64,000 bases of DNA from Rugalucina vietnamica (lineage: Eukaryota > Mollusca > Bivalvia > Lucinida > Lucinidae): assembly GCA_964017185.1 (NCBI GenBank), contig OZ024883.1:1922001-1986000 (forward strand), read 5' to 3'. The position numbers and the translations under genes were made by a program. Under the pieces are notes generated by a model that ran no database searches, had not been told where the DNA came from, and saw nothing but the letters and a program-made list of their open reading frames with translations. Positions 47,852-60,554 of this stretch are shown piece after piece. Each line of letters begins with the position of its first letter. The stretch's first letter is position 1.

Positions 47852-47946
47852 AAAGTTTAATTGCAACAAGTTGCAGGGTCAGACTATGTACAAAAATAAA
47901 CCATGGAAACACATGATCACATACACCTTATCGACAATGATCGAGT

Positions 47947-48488
47947 CTAGTCGGAGTCATCCATATTAACCGAGTGGTCCGTGTTTAGCTGTGGAGTCGG
48001 GTGATGATGGAGGGGTGGAAGTGTCCCAGGACGGTTAAACAGTTCCGACGCACTCTTCCCATCGCTGGTTGATTGCTGAGGATCTCTTGGTGCCATAGTG
48101 GCCTCTCTAGAGTGTAGAGGAACTGCCTTGCCCATATTGCCGGATGTCATGTGGACGTTCTCAAAGTCATGTTGGACGTTCTGTGAAATCGTCGGTTCCA
48201 TTCTGGTATTAAGTGGTGGTAGAGGTGCTGGTTTGAGATTATTCTCACCTATCTTATGATGGTTGGTGTTGATATAAGATTGAGTAGGGGGGAATTTCGG
48301 CTGTGATGTTAGAACCCCGTTGGGTGTGCTGATGTTGGTTGGACGAGCTGAACTGGGTTCCAGTGGTGATATCTGGCGATATTTGGTTTTAACAATATAA
48401 CAAGCAGTTAAACCCAATATGACGAAGATCACGACGAGGCCACTTGTTACTATTCCAGCTATGGCAACACCATCGTTACTATCAGCTG
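47947..48488 (-). CDS. Gene C exon 3: TM and cytoplasmic tail
   Basis: 542 nt to TAG, TATTTCAG acceptor, phase-1 start. The tail is clearly homologous to gene B but diverged, so the conserved patches (KYRQISPLE, LFNRPG, C-terminal acidic DS) stand out. Confidence 0.85.
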
Positions 48489-50369
48489 CTGAAATACAAA
48501 ATGGAGAGGTTATCTTTACTTTAATATTACTTCTTAATCCAGCCCAAACAAACTAATGCGTAATAAATAGATGGAACAATAAATTAAATCTTTCAAGTTT
48601 TAAATACAGGCGTCAAGGTTGAAATTTGCTTCCATGAGATATGACAAAAACAAACAAACAAAACGCCAATGATGCACACTTTGCTCATGGTGAAAAGGGT
48701 AGTTTAAAACTGTTTGCTTGCTTTGTTCTGTTTTCATTATCGTTCCTTGATTATTTTACAGTTATTTGTAGTCTTTTGAAAATGCCGATGGCACTTGAAA
48801 TTTAGCAGTAAGATAAGACAATAACTAAGAGGTGTTGCTTGTACTTGTCAATTATACCCCAAAAGGATTAACTTCACAGCAACAAACATAGTTACGAGTT
48901 TACATAAAATACGTTTCTAGATTGTAAATACTTACTAGTCGCAGATGTTGCGGCTTCCTTTGAAGCGCCTTTAGTGTTTGATGGCTTTCGTGTTGTCGAC
49001 GTACTTTGTGTTGTTTTGGACTGTGATGTTGTTGTAGTAGATACAATCTCTGGTGTAGATTTCGGTGCAGCCGTTACCATACCTCCAACAGTCGAGACTG
49101 TATCACTATTGGTTGTTTCTAGACCACCTGTAGTGGTTATCTCACCAGTTGTCATTCCTGCTTCATTTGTTGTTATGGCAACTTCACTTGTCGTCGTGAC
49201 CATTCCACTTGTCAGTACATCGCTTGTGGTCAGTGCAGTGTTTGTTGTCAATTCATCACTTGTGGTCAAAGCATCGCTTGTGGTCACTGCATCGCTAGTT
49301 GTCAAGCGATCATTTGTGGTCATAGCATCGCTTGTGGCCAATGCGTGACTTGTGGTGAATGAATCACGTGTTGTCATTGAATCACTTGTGGTCAATGCAT
49401 CGCTCGTGGCCAATGCAGCACTAGTGGTCAATGCATCGCTCGTGATGAAAGATTCACTGGTGGCTAGTGCAGCACTTGTTGTCAATGCATCGCTCGTAGC
49501 CAATGCAGCACTTGTTGTCAATGCATCGCTCGTGGTCAGCGCTTCACTTGTGGTCAACACACCACTCGTGGTCAGTACATCGCTCGTGGTCAATTCAGCA
49601 CTTGTGGTCAATGCACCGCTCGTGGTCAATGCAGCACTTGTGGTCAGTGCGTCGCTCGTGGTCAATGCTTCGCTCGTGGCCAATGCTTCGCCCGTGGTCA
49701 TTGCAGCGCTCGTGGTTAATGCTTCACTTGTAGCATCACTCGCTGACATTGCAACGCTTGTTGTCATACCCTGACTCGAGGTCTGTGCGCCGCTAGTTGT
49801 CCATTGACCAGTTGTGGTCCATACACCGCTTGTCTGGACATTTGTCGTTGAGAATATCCCACTTGTAACTGCGTAACCGGTAGTTGACCACGGACCAGTT
49901 GTCGATGAAATAGCTGAAATACAATCATCAGCTCTTCTTCGAAAAGATGGGTGGGGGCTGGGGACAGTAACGATAATATAAAACTATAAGAAGAGGGTAA
50001 CGAAGACCTTTTGTGAGCGATGTAAATTATTTCAATATAACTAACAGTTATGCTGACATTGTGCATTTTAGACCTAGAATTAATAAATTAAAGAAAGAAT
50101 ACCGGTATGCTTAACAGATCATAGCTTGATAAATTAGAAAGTAAATGGATTATTTTATAGATAAACAAAATGCATGCAGTACCTTGCTTACTTGTCAGTG
50201 GTCAGACTCTGCACACGTAAAACAATGCAAATTACTGACCAATTATGTCTTTGGTTTGTCTGACATAAGATCAAAATGAAGTAACTGACTTACCCGTCCC
50301 TGGCAGAAAAACAAGCAGAGCTGTTATCCACACCGTGAACTTTCTTAATTGGTGAACAGTTGATGTCAT
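47947..50369 (-). CDS. Gene C: mucin-like single-TM protein without CTLD
   Basis: The model joins 50369-50294, 49913-48936 and 48488-47947: 1596 nt, 531 aa, phase-1 introns, GT/AG borders. Residues 1-25 are a leader (MTSTVHQLRKFTVWI then a hydrophobic core ending LPGTG). Residues 26-351 are Thr/Ser/Ala-rich: an opening non-repeat part with TTGPWSTTGYAV, then 18-bp-based repeats of the ALTTSD type. One TM covers about 359-384. The tail starts KYRQISPLEP and ends with LFNRPGTLPPLHHH and MDDSD, like gene B. The upstream flank shares the conserved block of the A/B leaders. It is a coherent short gene that skips the lectin domain. It may also supply 3' exons to gene D. Confidence 0.75.
48936..49913 (-). 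CDS. Gene C exon 2: Thr/Ser-rich stalk
   Basis: 978 nt, phase 1-1, TATTTCAG acceptor, GTAAGT donor. The repeat unit is 18 bp (ACCACAAGTGCTGCATTG-type), and the last third is less regular Thr/Ser/Val-rich sequence. Opposite-strand open frames here are shadows. Confidence 0.8.
50294..50369 (-). CDS. Gene C exon 1: leader peptide
   Basis: 76 nt, ATG context AAAAATGA, GTAAGT donor, phase 1. It begins MTS and ends in Gly at the split codon, paralleling the MTY leaders of A and B. Confidence 0.7.
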
Positions 50370-53300
50370 TTTTGTAGTTTGTACGTTTGTGTTTTATTTT
50401 TACGCAAAATTAGCCAAAAAGTCAGGAACGTGCTACGGATTCAAGCGATGATCAAAACCGATTCGTCCGTTCTTCAGAATTATGCTAGTTTGTAATCATG
50501 AAAACGATTTGTATTTTTTTTTTTTCAAAAATAAAAGAATGCGAATGGACAAAGCATAGCAGCTGGCGTGAGTTTTTAATGTGTTTCCCTAAACCACACT
50601 TATCGTTGCCGTGTACTGGAATGGTACCCAGCACCGTAAGCATTACAAGAAACCGGGATATATCATACGTGTACCAAACTGATAGTCCATACCCCTCTTG
50701 GTGATTTTTTGTTTATTAAATTTATGACTGATTTTGGCATATTATTGCAATTATCCCATAATAATTAATATTTATTGCGGCATATCGAGAGAGGATAATG
50801 ATTAGCTTTATGTTTCGTTTGACATATGTTTTTATCCAAGGTTTCCTTTTGATTTATCGAGATCATAAACAGTGAATAGTGTCAAAATTATTAAAAACAA
50901 CCAATAAATAAGGATAATGTACATCGATAAAATCGTAACTATCACTTTTTGAAATCATGCCTACGAACAATGTAAGTTTAAGATCGGCTAAAACCCGATG
51001 GGCCTATAGCTTTAAGAGTGGTGTAATAGATATACAAGATTTTAAACCTTCATAAAATGTATCGCATTGATGAGGTTGAGTTTGCACATGTAAAACTAGC
51101 TTATGAAAGGGAACGCAAAATAAAATGCATTTCGAAAACTTGATGTTAATATTTTATCTGTGGCAACTGCAATCAATTATTTACCGTTTTCATGCAGCTT
51201 CCTTAGAATATTTTCTCTGCTTCCAAAGCATCATTTAATATTTTATTTGTTATTACTGCAACTAGTGTTGTGCCGTGTGGCGGCCCTAAAGATTCATAGT
51301 GCACATTATATTTTTTCCTCCTTTGACATCAGTTAGAATATTCAGAGTACTCAAAACATACATGTTCAGAGACATATGCTAGACAATATTTTTTTTTACT
51401 ATTTGGCCTCCTTTAGGAATTTGTCTTTGTTTAAGACTACCCTTGTGTAAATTCTCGAAATTGCAGCAAAACTGTCTAGCTTTCGTTGCCGGTTTATCAG
51501 GGTCACTGATGAGGGCTTATTACCCGAAATTGCGCAATATGACTAATATTTTCTCCCTTAGAATACTTTCACTGCTTTCAAATGATCATTTAATACTTTG
51601 TCCTCAAGTTTCTATAATTGTGTTCTGTCGTATTTTTATACGTCAGAATTATAAATTTGAATTGTTCGAATGTTCGAGAATAAACAATAAACAAAGTTCA
51701 GAGATAAATTTCTTTGTGGAAATCCACACATTATAGCAATTTTGACACAAATAAAACACATATGATTCAAAGTTCTTAACAATTTCTATTCGTTTAGTAT
51801 CAACTGGGAATCCAGCACTACATATAACAAAGTTCTTAATTTTGAATTATCTTTTAGAAATCCGATTTGTTTCAGCCCGCTGTATTCCACTTGCAATCTA
51901 ATCTAACTGACCTCTTTCTCTCTCTTTCTCTCTCAGTATTTCGCTACCAAAACTAACCAACCAAACCGTCGCTTGTAAAATATATTGACCAAATCAGTAA
52001 TTTTCTCTCAGAAATCAGCAACCTTATAGGGGTATTTTTGATGTTTCAAAAACTGAGGTAACCTTTCCTGGCAGACACTTTTATGGCATTTGTGTTAGCC
52101 ACTATATGCAATTTTCTTTATTCGAAACCACCACTTCCAGAAGAATAATTTTATTATTGCCCAATTATAGGGGACTGTGAACTAATTATTTATCCCATAG
52201 GCTCCAATGCTAAATCCCTGCTCTTTGACAGTTTAACCTGCATTCCAGGTAACACTTGGGCCATCAAAATAAACCTGAATTTCAAGCCAAAAGATAGATA
52301 AGAAGATTTAAAATTGAAAAAAAAAAACATACCATCACCGTCTCTTTTCTCAGCTGTTGCGTGTTGAAGAATGGCCATCAATTTTTGGAAAAACCCACCT
52401 GACCTCATTTTCAAAATCGCTGCTTTTACTTTTTGGACCAGAAAAAAGCACAATTTATGTGCATCAGGTGGTAAGTTATATACCAATTTGAAGAAAAATA
52501 ATTTTTCAAGTTGCTAGAAAGAAAAAAAAAAGTATTTTTAGTTCACAATTATCACCCAATCAGGTGCCTCCATTACCAGATAACAGTCTCGGAGCAACCT
52601 ACAGATTTTGACTTCTGGGATATGTTGACATAATTAGTTCCCGGTCTCCTATACTGCACACTTTTTTGAAGGAATTCTTCTTAATCTGTGTTGTATATGA
52701 CAATTTAATGTTTTTCGAATAAGCTTGTGTGACTTTTTACTTGTTTTTGTCTCCTTTAGTCCCTAATATCTCAATTTAATTACCTACCCCCTCTGAAGCA
52801 ATATAATGAAATAAATCAGATTTTCACAAAGTAGAATAGCAGTAAATGCCAAAGTAAAACCCTCATTACAACAGAAATGAACATCATATTCACTTGAAAT
52901 TTTCAGGAAAATACTGAATGCATTGTTGTATAATTACTTGAATAGAACATTTCAGATGAAGGCATTAAAGGACCCTACAGTGATGCAATTACCCCACCCA
53001 CCCCATATTTTTTGTAATTTTCTACCCCCATGCTAGTACATCATATCTGTCAAAGAGATTTTCACCCTGAGCTTGCAGTTTTGATTTAAATGGAAAACAG
53101 TATCTTTATTAAACATCATATTGACAGAACATACAAAAATATCAGTTATTCTGGAAGTCAAAACCCTGGGGCTGATTTTACAATGGTACTGCGGCCGAAG
53201 CCGCATGCACTGCTTGATGATGAAAAAAAATCTGTTATGGGCAAAACCTATATTAATTTGCTTTTTTACCCTGGTTGTTGCTTGTGAAAATAATACTACA

Positions 53301-53524
53301 TACAGAGTCAAACAACACTTTTCAGTGACATTTTTACATCAAAATGACAAAAAGGGGAAAATTGAGACAATTTCCTTTAAAATATAAGGGAATTCATATT
53401 TTAAAGCCCTCCAAAACACTAAAATACAGCTTATATTGTGGAAAAATAATTCAACTCTTCTTATAGCAGTGCATTCTTGTCAAAAAAGAGGAAAAAAATA
53501 AACCAAAAATAGCGTTTGTGCTTT
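50370..53524. other. 5' flank of gene C and intergenic sequence
   Basis: 50737-50925 resembles the conserved upstream block of the other leader exons. 51470-51600 is a diverged copy of the interspersed repeat at 2082-2282. A small hairpin GCGGCCGAAGCCGC lies at about 53191. Otherwise AT-rich with no gene seen; the open frames at 51443, 52190 and 53033 are short and lack support. Confidence 0.5.
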
Positions 53525-54200
53525 TCGCAACAGTCAACAGATATTGTCATGCTGGGACGTTACCACTGGTTATCGGGACTTCTGTCCAACATAAGGATGA
53601 CACTACTTCTAAAATGTACTACAAAATATCCACCCAAGTTACAAAACTAAGGTTTTTATATATGCATGAGTCGCTTTAACCTCATTTCCTGGACACGCTC
53701 ACACATTCTAAACGGTTAATCAGAAATCAGATGGTTGTAAGCTTTACCTGGAGGCACAAGCAGTCGTTTTAAGTATTAGTTGATTAAGTTGTCTATGTTG
53801 TAAAATAGCTGCTACTCTAAGATTTATGAAAAAGAAATTAACGTGTACAGTGTACAAGTTCTTACATTAAGACCATACAAGCGCAAACAACAGCAATAAA
53901 TAGTTGACTATACCACACTCTGTTGGCTGTAACGTAACTATTTCGTCACTGTGTTTGTTTGTTTGTTTGAGTTGGTGCGTTACGTCCCAGTCAACAGCCA
54001 AGGTCATGTCGGGACGCTGTCTCCACTTTATGGGACTTTTACCCAAAATGAGGACGTCATGACATCCAACAAGTGCTTGAAATAAAACAACCATCCAACC
54101 AAGCCAAAAAGGACAAGCTCAGACCTGAGCAGTTAACCAGTAGTCAGTCAGCAGTGAACAAGCTTTGCCTGGAGGCACAAACAGCACATCTATTTCTCCA
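53525..54200 (-). repeat. Two SINE-body repeats in tandem
   Basis: 53525-53785 is diverged. 53965-54200 is closer to the copies at 23605 and 34650 (CATGTCGGGACGCTG; ACATCCAACAAGTGCTT). Confidence 0.65.
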
Positions 54201-54444
54201 GACCCTAATGTGCGGGGGCTTCGTCACTGTGTGCGCAGATATTGTATCATGATGTGGCGTAATAATTCACTCATTCTAAAATAAGTTGCAAATCCTGGAA
54301 ACAAATATGAAGAAAAATAAACTTTTAAAAATACACCATCAATATTCTTGACCATTCAGGCTTCCGTTTGTGAATTTTGGCACTTCCCGATATTCTTTCA
54401 ATTTCTATAGCATTTTGAAACTTGGTGTATATATTCCAATCCGG

Positions 54445-55895
54445 TAATCAACGTGACACACTACATATGAACGAAATATATCCAAAACACAAACTCAATG
54501 TATATCTTTAACTATCAAACTTCGTTTTCTCAAATAAAGAACAATATTAAGTAGATCAGATCAAGCAATAAACATCATTTCATACCTACTATCGAAAACT
54601 TTTAGAAAAGATGCGCATGATGCAGATTTCTAAATTCAGAATTTTTATTGTTGTTAACTTGCAACTTTAATAACATCTGGCATGTACATCAGAATAATAT
54701 AAACACATGTAATGTTAATTACGTTTATCCTTTATGACTGTCGAAGCTTGAAATTACTTTTTAAATACATTTTAGTTTATGACAGGTCTTGTTTTATTGA
54801 GCGTCACGTAAATTACTTTCAAACGGTCATATAAATTATTTTTGCAATACAGACACACAATGGCATTAAATATTACCTGAAAGACTTTATCCGGATACAT
54901 ATACTCCTGACAATAAAGTGTGCTCCTTTTTCACTTTTGAACAATTAATTTACAGTTTGCACAACATTCTATCATAATGTAATAAACGTGACGGAATACT
55001 GTAATTTACGTGACAGTAATATTAAAGTCAACTGTATTATTTTCAAACTAAGATATGTTTATGTTTTTGCTTACTTACGTATAATGAATCATGTTATTTG
55101 AACCAGTCTGCACAAGAAGTAAATCTTTGGATGATTATAACCACAGAATTATTTAGTAGAAGATAACTGTTATATTTTGATAAAAATGTATATTAATCTC
55201 AAAGCTGATATTTTAGTGTTGGTCAATATTTTGTCATGGACAACTGCATATAACAAATGTAGTATTGTTATGTCTTTGATGGACCTTTTATTCCCCACTG
55301 TCTTTAACCATAATCGACTAATAGAGTTAAACTGTCTTTGTATTTTACGTGACAAATGCGTAATTTACGTGACTTCGCTTGCAAAAACATCATATTATGT
55401 AAACGTAGCTACTGAAAAGTACTTTGTAGACATTAAAACATTTATAGACACTGATTCAAAGCATAATCTTATCTATATGAAATGTCATATCGGCATTTTG
55501 AAAATAAGTGGCGTCACGCAAATTACTGTCACGTTAATTACATTTTCGACTTTAGCATCCATCCAGCAATACCTCTTTAGGCTCGTTTGATATGAACTTT
55601 AATTTTCGTGAGATGTTTTCGGCCACCCTATTTTCATATTCAGATGAAATTGTTTCATGTACCGTGTTGGATTTGTGAAAAATCAGAGTCACGTATGATT
55701 ACATCTTAAAAAGGACGCAATGGGTAAGCAAGGGGATTAGATTTATTTGACCAAAAAAGTAAAGCAAAATTAAAAAAACTATATTTTATCCACTTAACGG
55801 ACTTATTCAACTATTTAATGGGCACAGATTGGTCTGCAATAAGAGAAACCACCATAAAATTTGGAGAATCTTCTGTAGCGTCACGTAAACTAAAA
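54445..55895. repeat. Region with dispersed TAATTTACGTGAC motifs
   Basis: About ten copies of the 13-mer TAATTTACGTGAC or close variants occur in both orientations (for example 54803-54816, 55001-55014, 55361-55373, 55513-55541, 55879). No gene is seen; the 137-codon open frame at 55177-55590 spans several of the motifs. Confidence 0.6.
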
Positions 55896-56059
55896 GAAAC
55901 CCTGTGACATGCTTTTTATGAATTTCTATGTTGAATATTTTTTGTTTGTTTACCAGGTATATAATAACCATTTATTTTACCATAATGTTTGTCAAGTTAA
56001 GTAAATCAAACACTGTTTTTTTTTTTTCATGTAAAAACAAGCAAATTCAGAGAATTTAT

Positions 56060-58301
56060 GTCCCCCGCCTTGATTGTTTCGATACACAAATATAATCGGA
56101 GGATAACGCGTATCCAAACCACACGCACTTTCTTAGTGTAAATCACGGCTAACAAACCTTTAAATGCGTAACCGCGGTTAAGAAAAGAAATCCGATTCAT
56201 GTCCTTCCGGGTTAGCATCAGATGACCAACAAAAGGTAAACAAACTTTTGCAGCTCGTGTTTCCGAGTAAAATATTTTGACTTGAAGACAGATATTATAA
56301 TTCTCTCAATGCTATTTTATTAGTTAGACATTGCTATATTTGGACCCCAAAGGATTTCCAGAAATTTTTCTTTATAATCATGATTTTTATTCCCTACCCC
56401 AAAACACATGTTGGGATTGCACTGTACACGACGAAAATGTGGGTCAGTAGCAGGGATATTTTTAGATTTCCGCTGATTACGTCCATATTAACGGAAAGCA
56501 ATACAGTGCGCAGATGATTTTAACATTGTGTGAGGTCTGGTGACAGTTTCGTTGCCTCTGGCCAATGCATTCTATGCATATGTGGTTAAAAGCTGTGTCA
56601 ACATTTCGGTTACGAATTTAATCATTAGAATGATAGCAATATAATCATTATAGAACACATGCAATAAAGTTTTTATTTTTGGTAATTGTTTTACGCTGAA
56701 GATTATTGACACATTCTCTCGTCCTTTCTTAATAGGTTCTTACTCAAATTTGGTGTGTTTGTGATATTTGCAGTGAAAATGTTTGATATAAAATAATACA
56801 AATTGTCTATGAAATACATGTAATACAATAGTTCACATGCATGATATTCCTGTTCATGAAGACGATTTTACAGCATTCTGTATACTTTAATTTGTTTTTT
56901 CTTGGTTTTATGTCTTTCAAAACGCTTTACAGGGAAATAAATACCATAACTTGAACAGAGTGAGGTTTTCAAACGTATCTTGAAGTATATCCTTCATATT
57001 TTAATGATTAAATGCGTACCCATCTTTTCCTTCCCTTCAAATCGATAATGCCGGGCACTAACACAACGAAATACTGGCACAGACATCAGATGCAATTTAG
57101 TTAATACATATCTGTAAATGTCGTGGAACAATCACTAAAATTTGATATTTACCAGCAAATTGTCCAATTTTTAGTTGTATTTCGCCGACTTTGGCCTTGT
57201 TGGAACACCAGGTTCGACGAAGGGAATAAATAACTCAAAGACCATCAAATTATTTTGCGAGCTACTTTGGTGCTGACTTACAGTAGTAAATAAGTGACAA
57301 AATAGCATTCATAGATAATCGATATATTTCTGTACTAAAATATAATCATCAATCGATCCTAGTAGTGTATGTTTTGTTTACCTTTTCTTGGTCTTCATAT
57401 GCGCAACCGGAAGGGCGTGAATCGGATTTTCTTTCTTAACCGGCGGTTACGCATTTAAAGGTTTGTTAGCCGTGGTAAATGTCCAAAAAAAAACAACCAA
57501 GTTCAAATTGCTAAAAATTGATAAAAATTAAGCTGAGGATTATATGCAAACCACATGCATATCTTTAAAGCAAGATCAATACATCTGTAAAGTTTCAAAA
57601 GAATCGGAATGGAACTGTAGGAGGAGTTGCACACACAAGATACCCCTTGTCCATTCACTTTCATTGTCAAAATGCCTGCAAAATGACTAATTTCAAATTG
57701 CAAAAAATGTGTGAAAAATTAATCTGAGGATCATATCCAAACCACATCACATCTTCAAAGCATGGCCAAGATACCTGTACTGTTTCAAAAGAATCAGAAA
57801 AAAACTGTAGGAGGAGTTGCGCACACAAGGTACCCACTGTCCATTCACTTTCATTGTCAAAATGCTCGAAAAATGACTAAGTTCAAATTGAAAAAAAAGT
57901 GTCAAAAACTAATCTGAGGATTATATCCAAACCATATGCATATCTTCAAACTAAGCAAGTTTCAAAAGAATTGGTATAAAACTGTAGGAGGAGTTGCACA
58001 CACAAGGTACCCAATGTCCATTCATTTTCACTGTCAAAATGCCCGAAAAATGACTAAGTTCAAATTGCAAAAATAGTGTCAAAAATTAATCTGAGGATTA
58101 TATCCAAACCACCTGCACATTTTCAAAGCATGGTCAAGACATCTGTAAAGTTTCAAAAGAATCGGAATAAAACTGTAGGAGGAGTTGCGCACACAAGGTA
58201 CATACTCCTATAGGGGGACGGAAGGACGGACATATGGACATACGGAAGGACGGAAAGCCGAAAACTACGGCCCTCCGCTTTTGTTCAAAAAGGCGGGGGA
58301 C
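56060..58301. mobile_element. Composite element bounded by GTCCCCCGCC inverted ends
   Basis: The ends GTCCCCCGCCT and AGGCGGGGGAC face each other. Inside is an inverted pair of about 72 bases (56143-56215 and 57403-57474, CCTTTAAATGCGTAACCG) around 1.2 kb of unique sequence. Then come four tandem units of about 180-190 bp (57484-58210) marked by ACTGTAGGAGGAGTTGC, and a GGACGGA run. It is similar in plan to the array at 11985-13510. No transposase is visible. Confidence 0.65.
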
Positions 58302-58307
58302 AGTATA

Positions 58308-58480
58308 CAACTATTTCATACCTTCCTTTGTAACAGTCAAAACTATCACCCCGAAGTGCTGTGGATAACCCGATGAACTGTTGCCCGAGGCCGAAGGCCG
58401 AGGGCAACAGATCATCGGGTCATCCACAGCTCCGAGGGGTGATAGTTATGACTGTCACACAGGAAGGTTTGAAATAGTTG
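58308..58480. repeat. Fold-back palindrome of about 173 bp
   Basis: Arms of about 80 bases (CAACTATTTCATACCTTCC... and its complement) meet at GAGGCCGAAGGCCGAGG. Confidence 0.85.
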
Positions 58481-58584
58481 TTTTACTACCCAACTCAAAC
58501 ATTCATTATTAACTTCATAACAGACACATACTATAGTATGACAAGACTGGTGGTAACATTAAATGTTAAAACTGAAAATATATA

Positions 58585-58733
58585 TATTTTTTTTTTATTC
58601 AGTTTTACGTCCCTTTCCAGATTATTTCAGGTCATATGAGACGGGCCAATCAGTAGGTGGGGCGAAAACGGGAGAACCCCGAGAAAAACCACCTCACACA
58701 CCCGCAAGCAGAACTTGGCTTGTCTCACAAAAC
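58585..58733 (-). repeat. SINE fragment
   Basis: It shares TTCAGTTTTACGTCCCTTTC, GGTGGGGCGAAAAC and GCAAGCAGAAC with the SINE at 20125-20400 but lacks the tRNA head. Confidence 0.7.
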
Positions 58734-58759
58734 TGAAAATATGGTTGAAACATGTTTAT

Positions 58760-59240
58760 ATCCTGGTTTTGTTGTATAGATCATGTTTGCTTGTTTGATT
58801 CTGATTTGCTTGTTTGTTTACTATTTTATTTTATTTACTTATTTTTTTTATTTATTTATTTATTTATTTTTTTTTTTTTGTAAGATCTGCTTGTTTATTT
58901 TGCACTTAGGAAAAGTTGATTGACTTGCTTGCTTATCTTACTAATTTTGTTTTGTTTATTCTGCTTGTTTGTTTGGTTCATTTTTTGTTTGTATGATTGT
59001 TTGTTTGTCATGTTTTATTCTGTTTGGTTTGTTTTGCTTGTTTGTTTGTTGATTGTTTTGTTTTAAGTTACTGTTAGTTTTTTATTTCTGTTTTCTTAGA
59101 TTATTTCATGTGCTTATTTGTTATTAACGCTTCGTTGGATTTGTTTGTTTTATGTTTGTTTGCTTGTTTTTGTTTGTTTGATCATGTTTTGTTTGTTTGT
59201 TTGATTCATTTGTTTGGTTGTTTGCCTTTGATTACTTTTT
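58760..59240. repeat. Low-complexity TTTG/TTTA-rich tract
   Basis: An irregular mixture of TTTG, TTTA and CTTG words, including (TTTA)n at about 58845-58870. Confidence 0.8.
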
Positions 59241-60010
59241 TTAACAATATTTGCAGGTATGGTGAGGCAGTATAAAAGCATGCAAAGCATGTCTCATGAC
59301 TGGGAAACAGTAAAAACTGTTGCACATGAAACAGTTCGTCACATGACATGAAACAGTTCATTGAAACTGGTTTAAACTGGCTTTAACTGAAATAGTTTAA
59401 AAACAGCATGAAATGTTTTATTTCTCTTTATATAGTATGTTGGATAATAATAAAATTTGTTCATTGTGTCTTCTTTTGATTTTTTTGCATTTTGAATTTT
59501 ACGGTTTGTGACATACCGTTTTAGGTGGGGTCATACATTATTCACGACTACCAGGAATCTTAAAAGACATAACTGGGTATCATACTTTGTTCGATCTTAA
59601 TTGAGACTTGAAAATACAACCAATGTAGGTGATATATTTAACAACATCACTTCAACTAAATGTAACACCCTGAGACAGGGGGTGCGCTGCTTATTTTAGA
59701 ATGAATGATTACGTCATAATTGATTTAAAACAATGATAAAACTGTAGAAACGGTCATACATAACACCGAGACGGTTACTGCAGCTGCACCTGAAAGAAAG
59801 CAAGCCAATAACTATCAGCTACCTATCACATCAGATTTCTGTGTGTTAACAACCCTTTAATCATGACAACCGATCACATTAATGCAGATCATAATTTCAC
59901 ATCATGGAAAACGTAAAAGATAACTCTCATCAGGAAAACATGTCCATAAAATGTATACCCCCTTGAACCCCACTTTTATATAGTAAAACTGGGGTACGCA
60001 GGGGTATACC
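59241..60010. other. Noncoding sequence, nothing recognised
   Basis: AT-rich, with no splice-flanked exon on either strand that fits the receptor genes. GAAACAGT repeats a few times at 59300-59390. Confidence 0.4.
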
Positions 60011-60120
60011 TATTTTTCTTATTTTTGCTCCAAAACATAGATTATGGGTACTCGTTAGAACCGCCTCGCGGTACTAACGTGTACCCACAATCTATGTTTT
60101 GAGCAAAAATATGAAAAATA
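60011..60120. repeat. Fold-back palindrome
   Basis: Arms of about 52 bases (ATTTTTGCTCCAAAACATAG and its near complement) meet at CCGCCTCGCGG. The right arm with its flank recurs, diverged, at 62667-62780. Confidence 0.85.
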
Positions 60121-60554
60121 TCAACATTTTTCTACTGAAAATTTTCAATTTTTACAACTTTCCAAAAATCTTTAAATCACATGGGCATGTTTTCGTAATG
60201 TTACGGTTGCATAAGGTACCAAATAGGCATGAACATACTTGTAATTGGCAAATTGAAAACAATAATAATAAACTGACAAGAACTCGAAATAGGCAAAAGT
60301 CAGAGTTATGTTTTCAACAGAGTAACCTGACAAGAAGACACTACAATACATGGCATGCAAGTTCTTAATACGATTTAAATTGATTTTTAGTCTATATTTC
60401 ATTATAGTTGCTTGCTGTGTGAAATGAGCGATATTTATTTTAATTCTATTTATCAATTTATAGAGGAATAAACACTTAGCAAAATAGGCAGTCTCATTTA
60501 TCTTCATAAAACAGTTATCGTGCAAATGCGTTACATTATCTAATATATACGTAC

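Noticed and set aside
52190-52486. 98-codon minus-strand open frame
   Set aside because: Low-complexity and Lys/Phe-rich, with no splice-flanked neighbours or recognisable domain.
55177-55590. 137-codon open frame
   Set aside because: It spans several copies of the noncoding TAATTTACGTGAC motif, has no domain and lacks splice or homology support.
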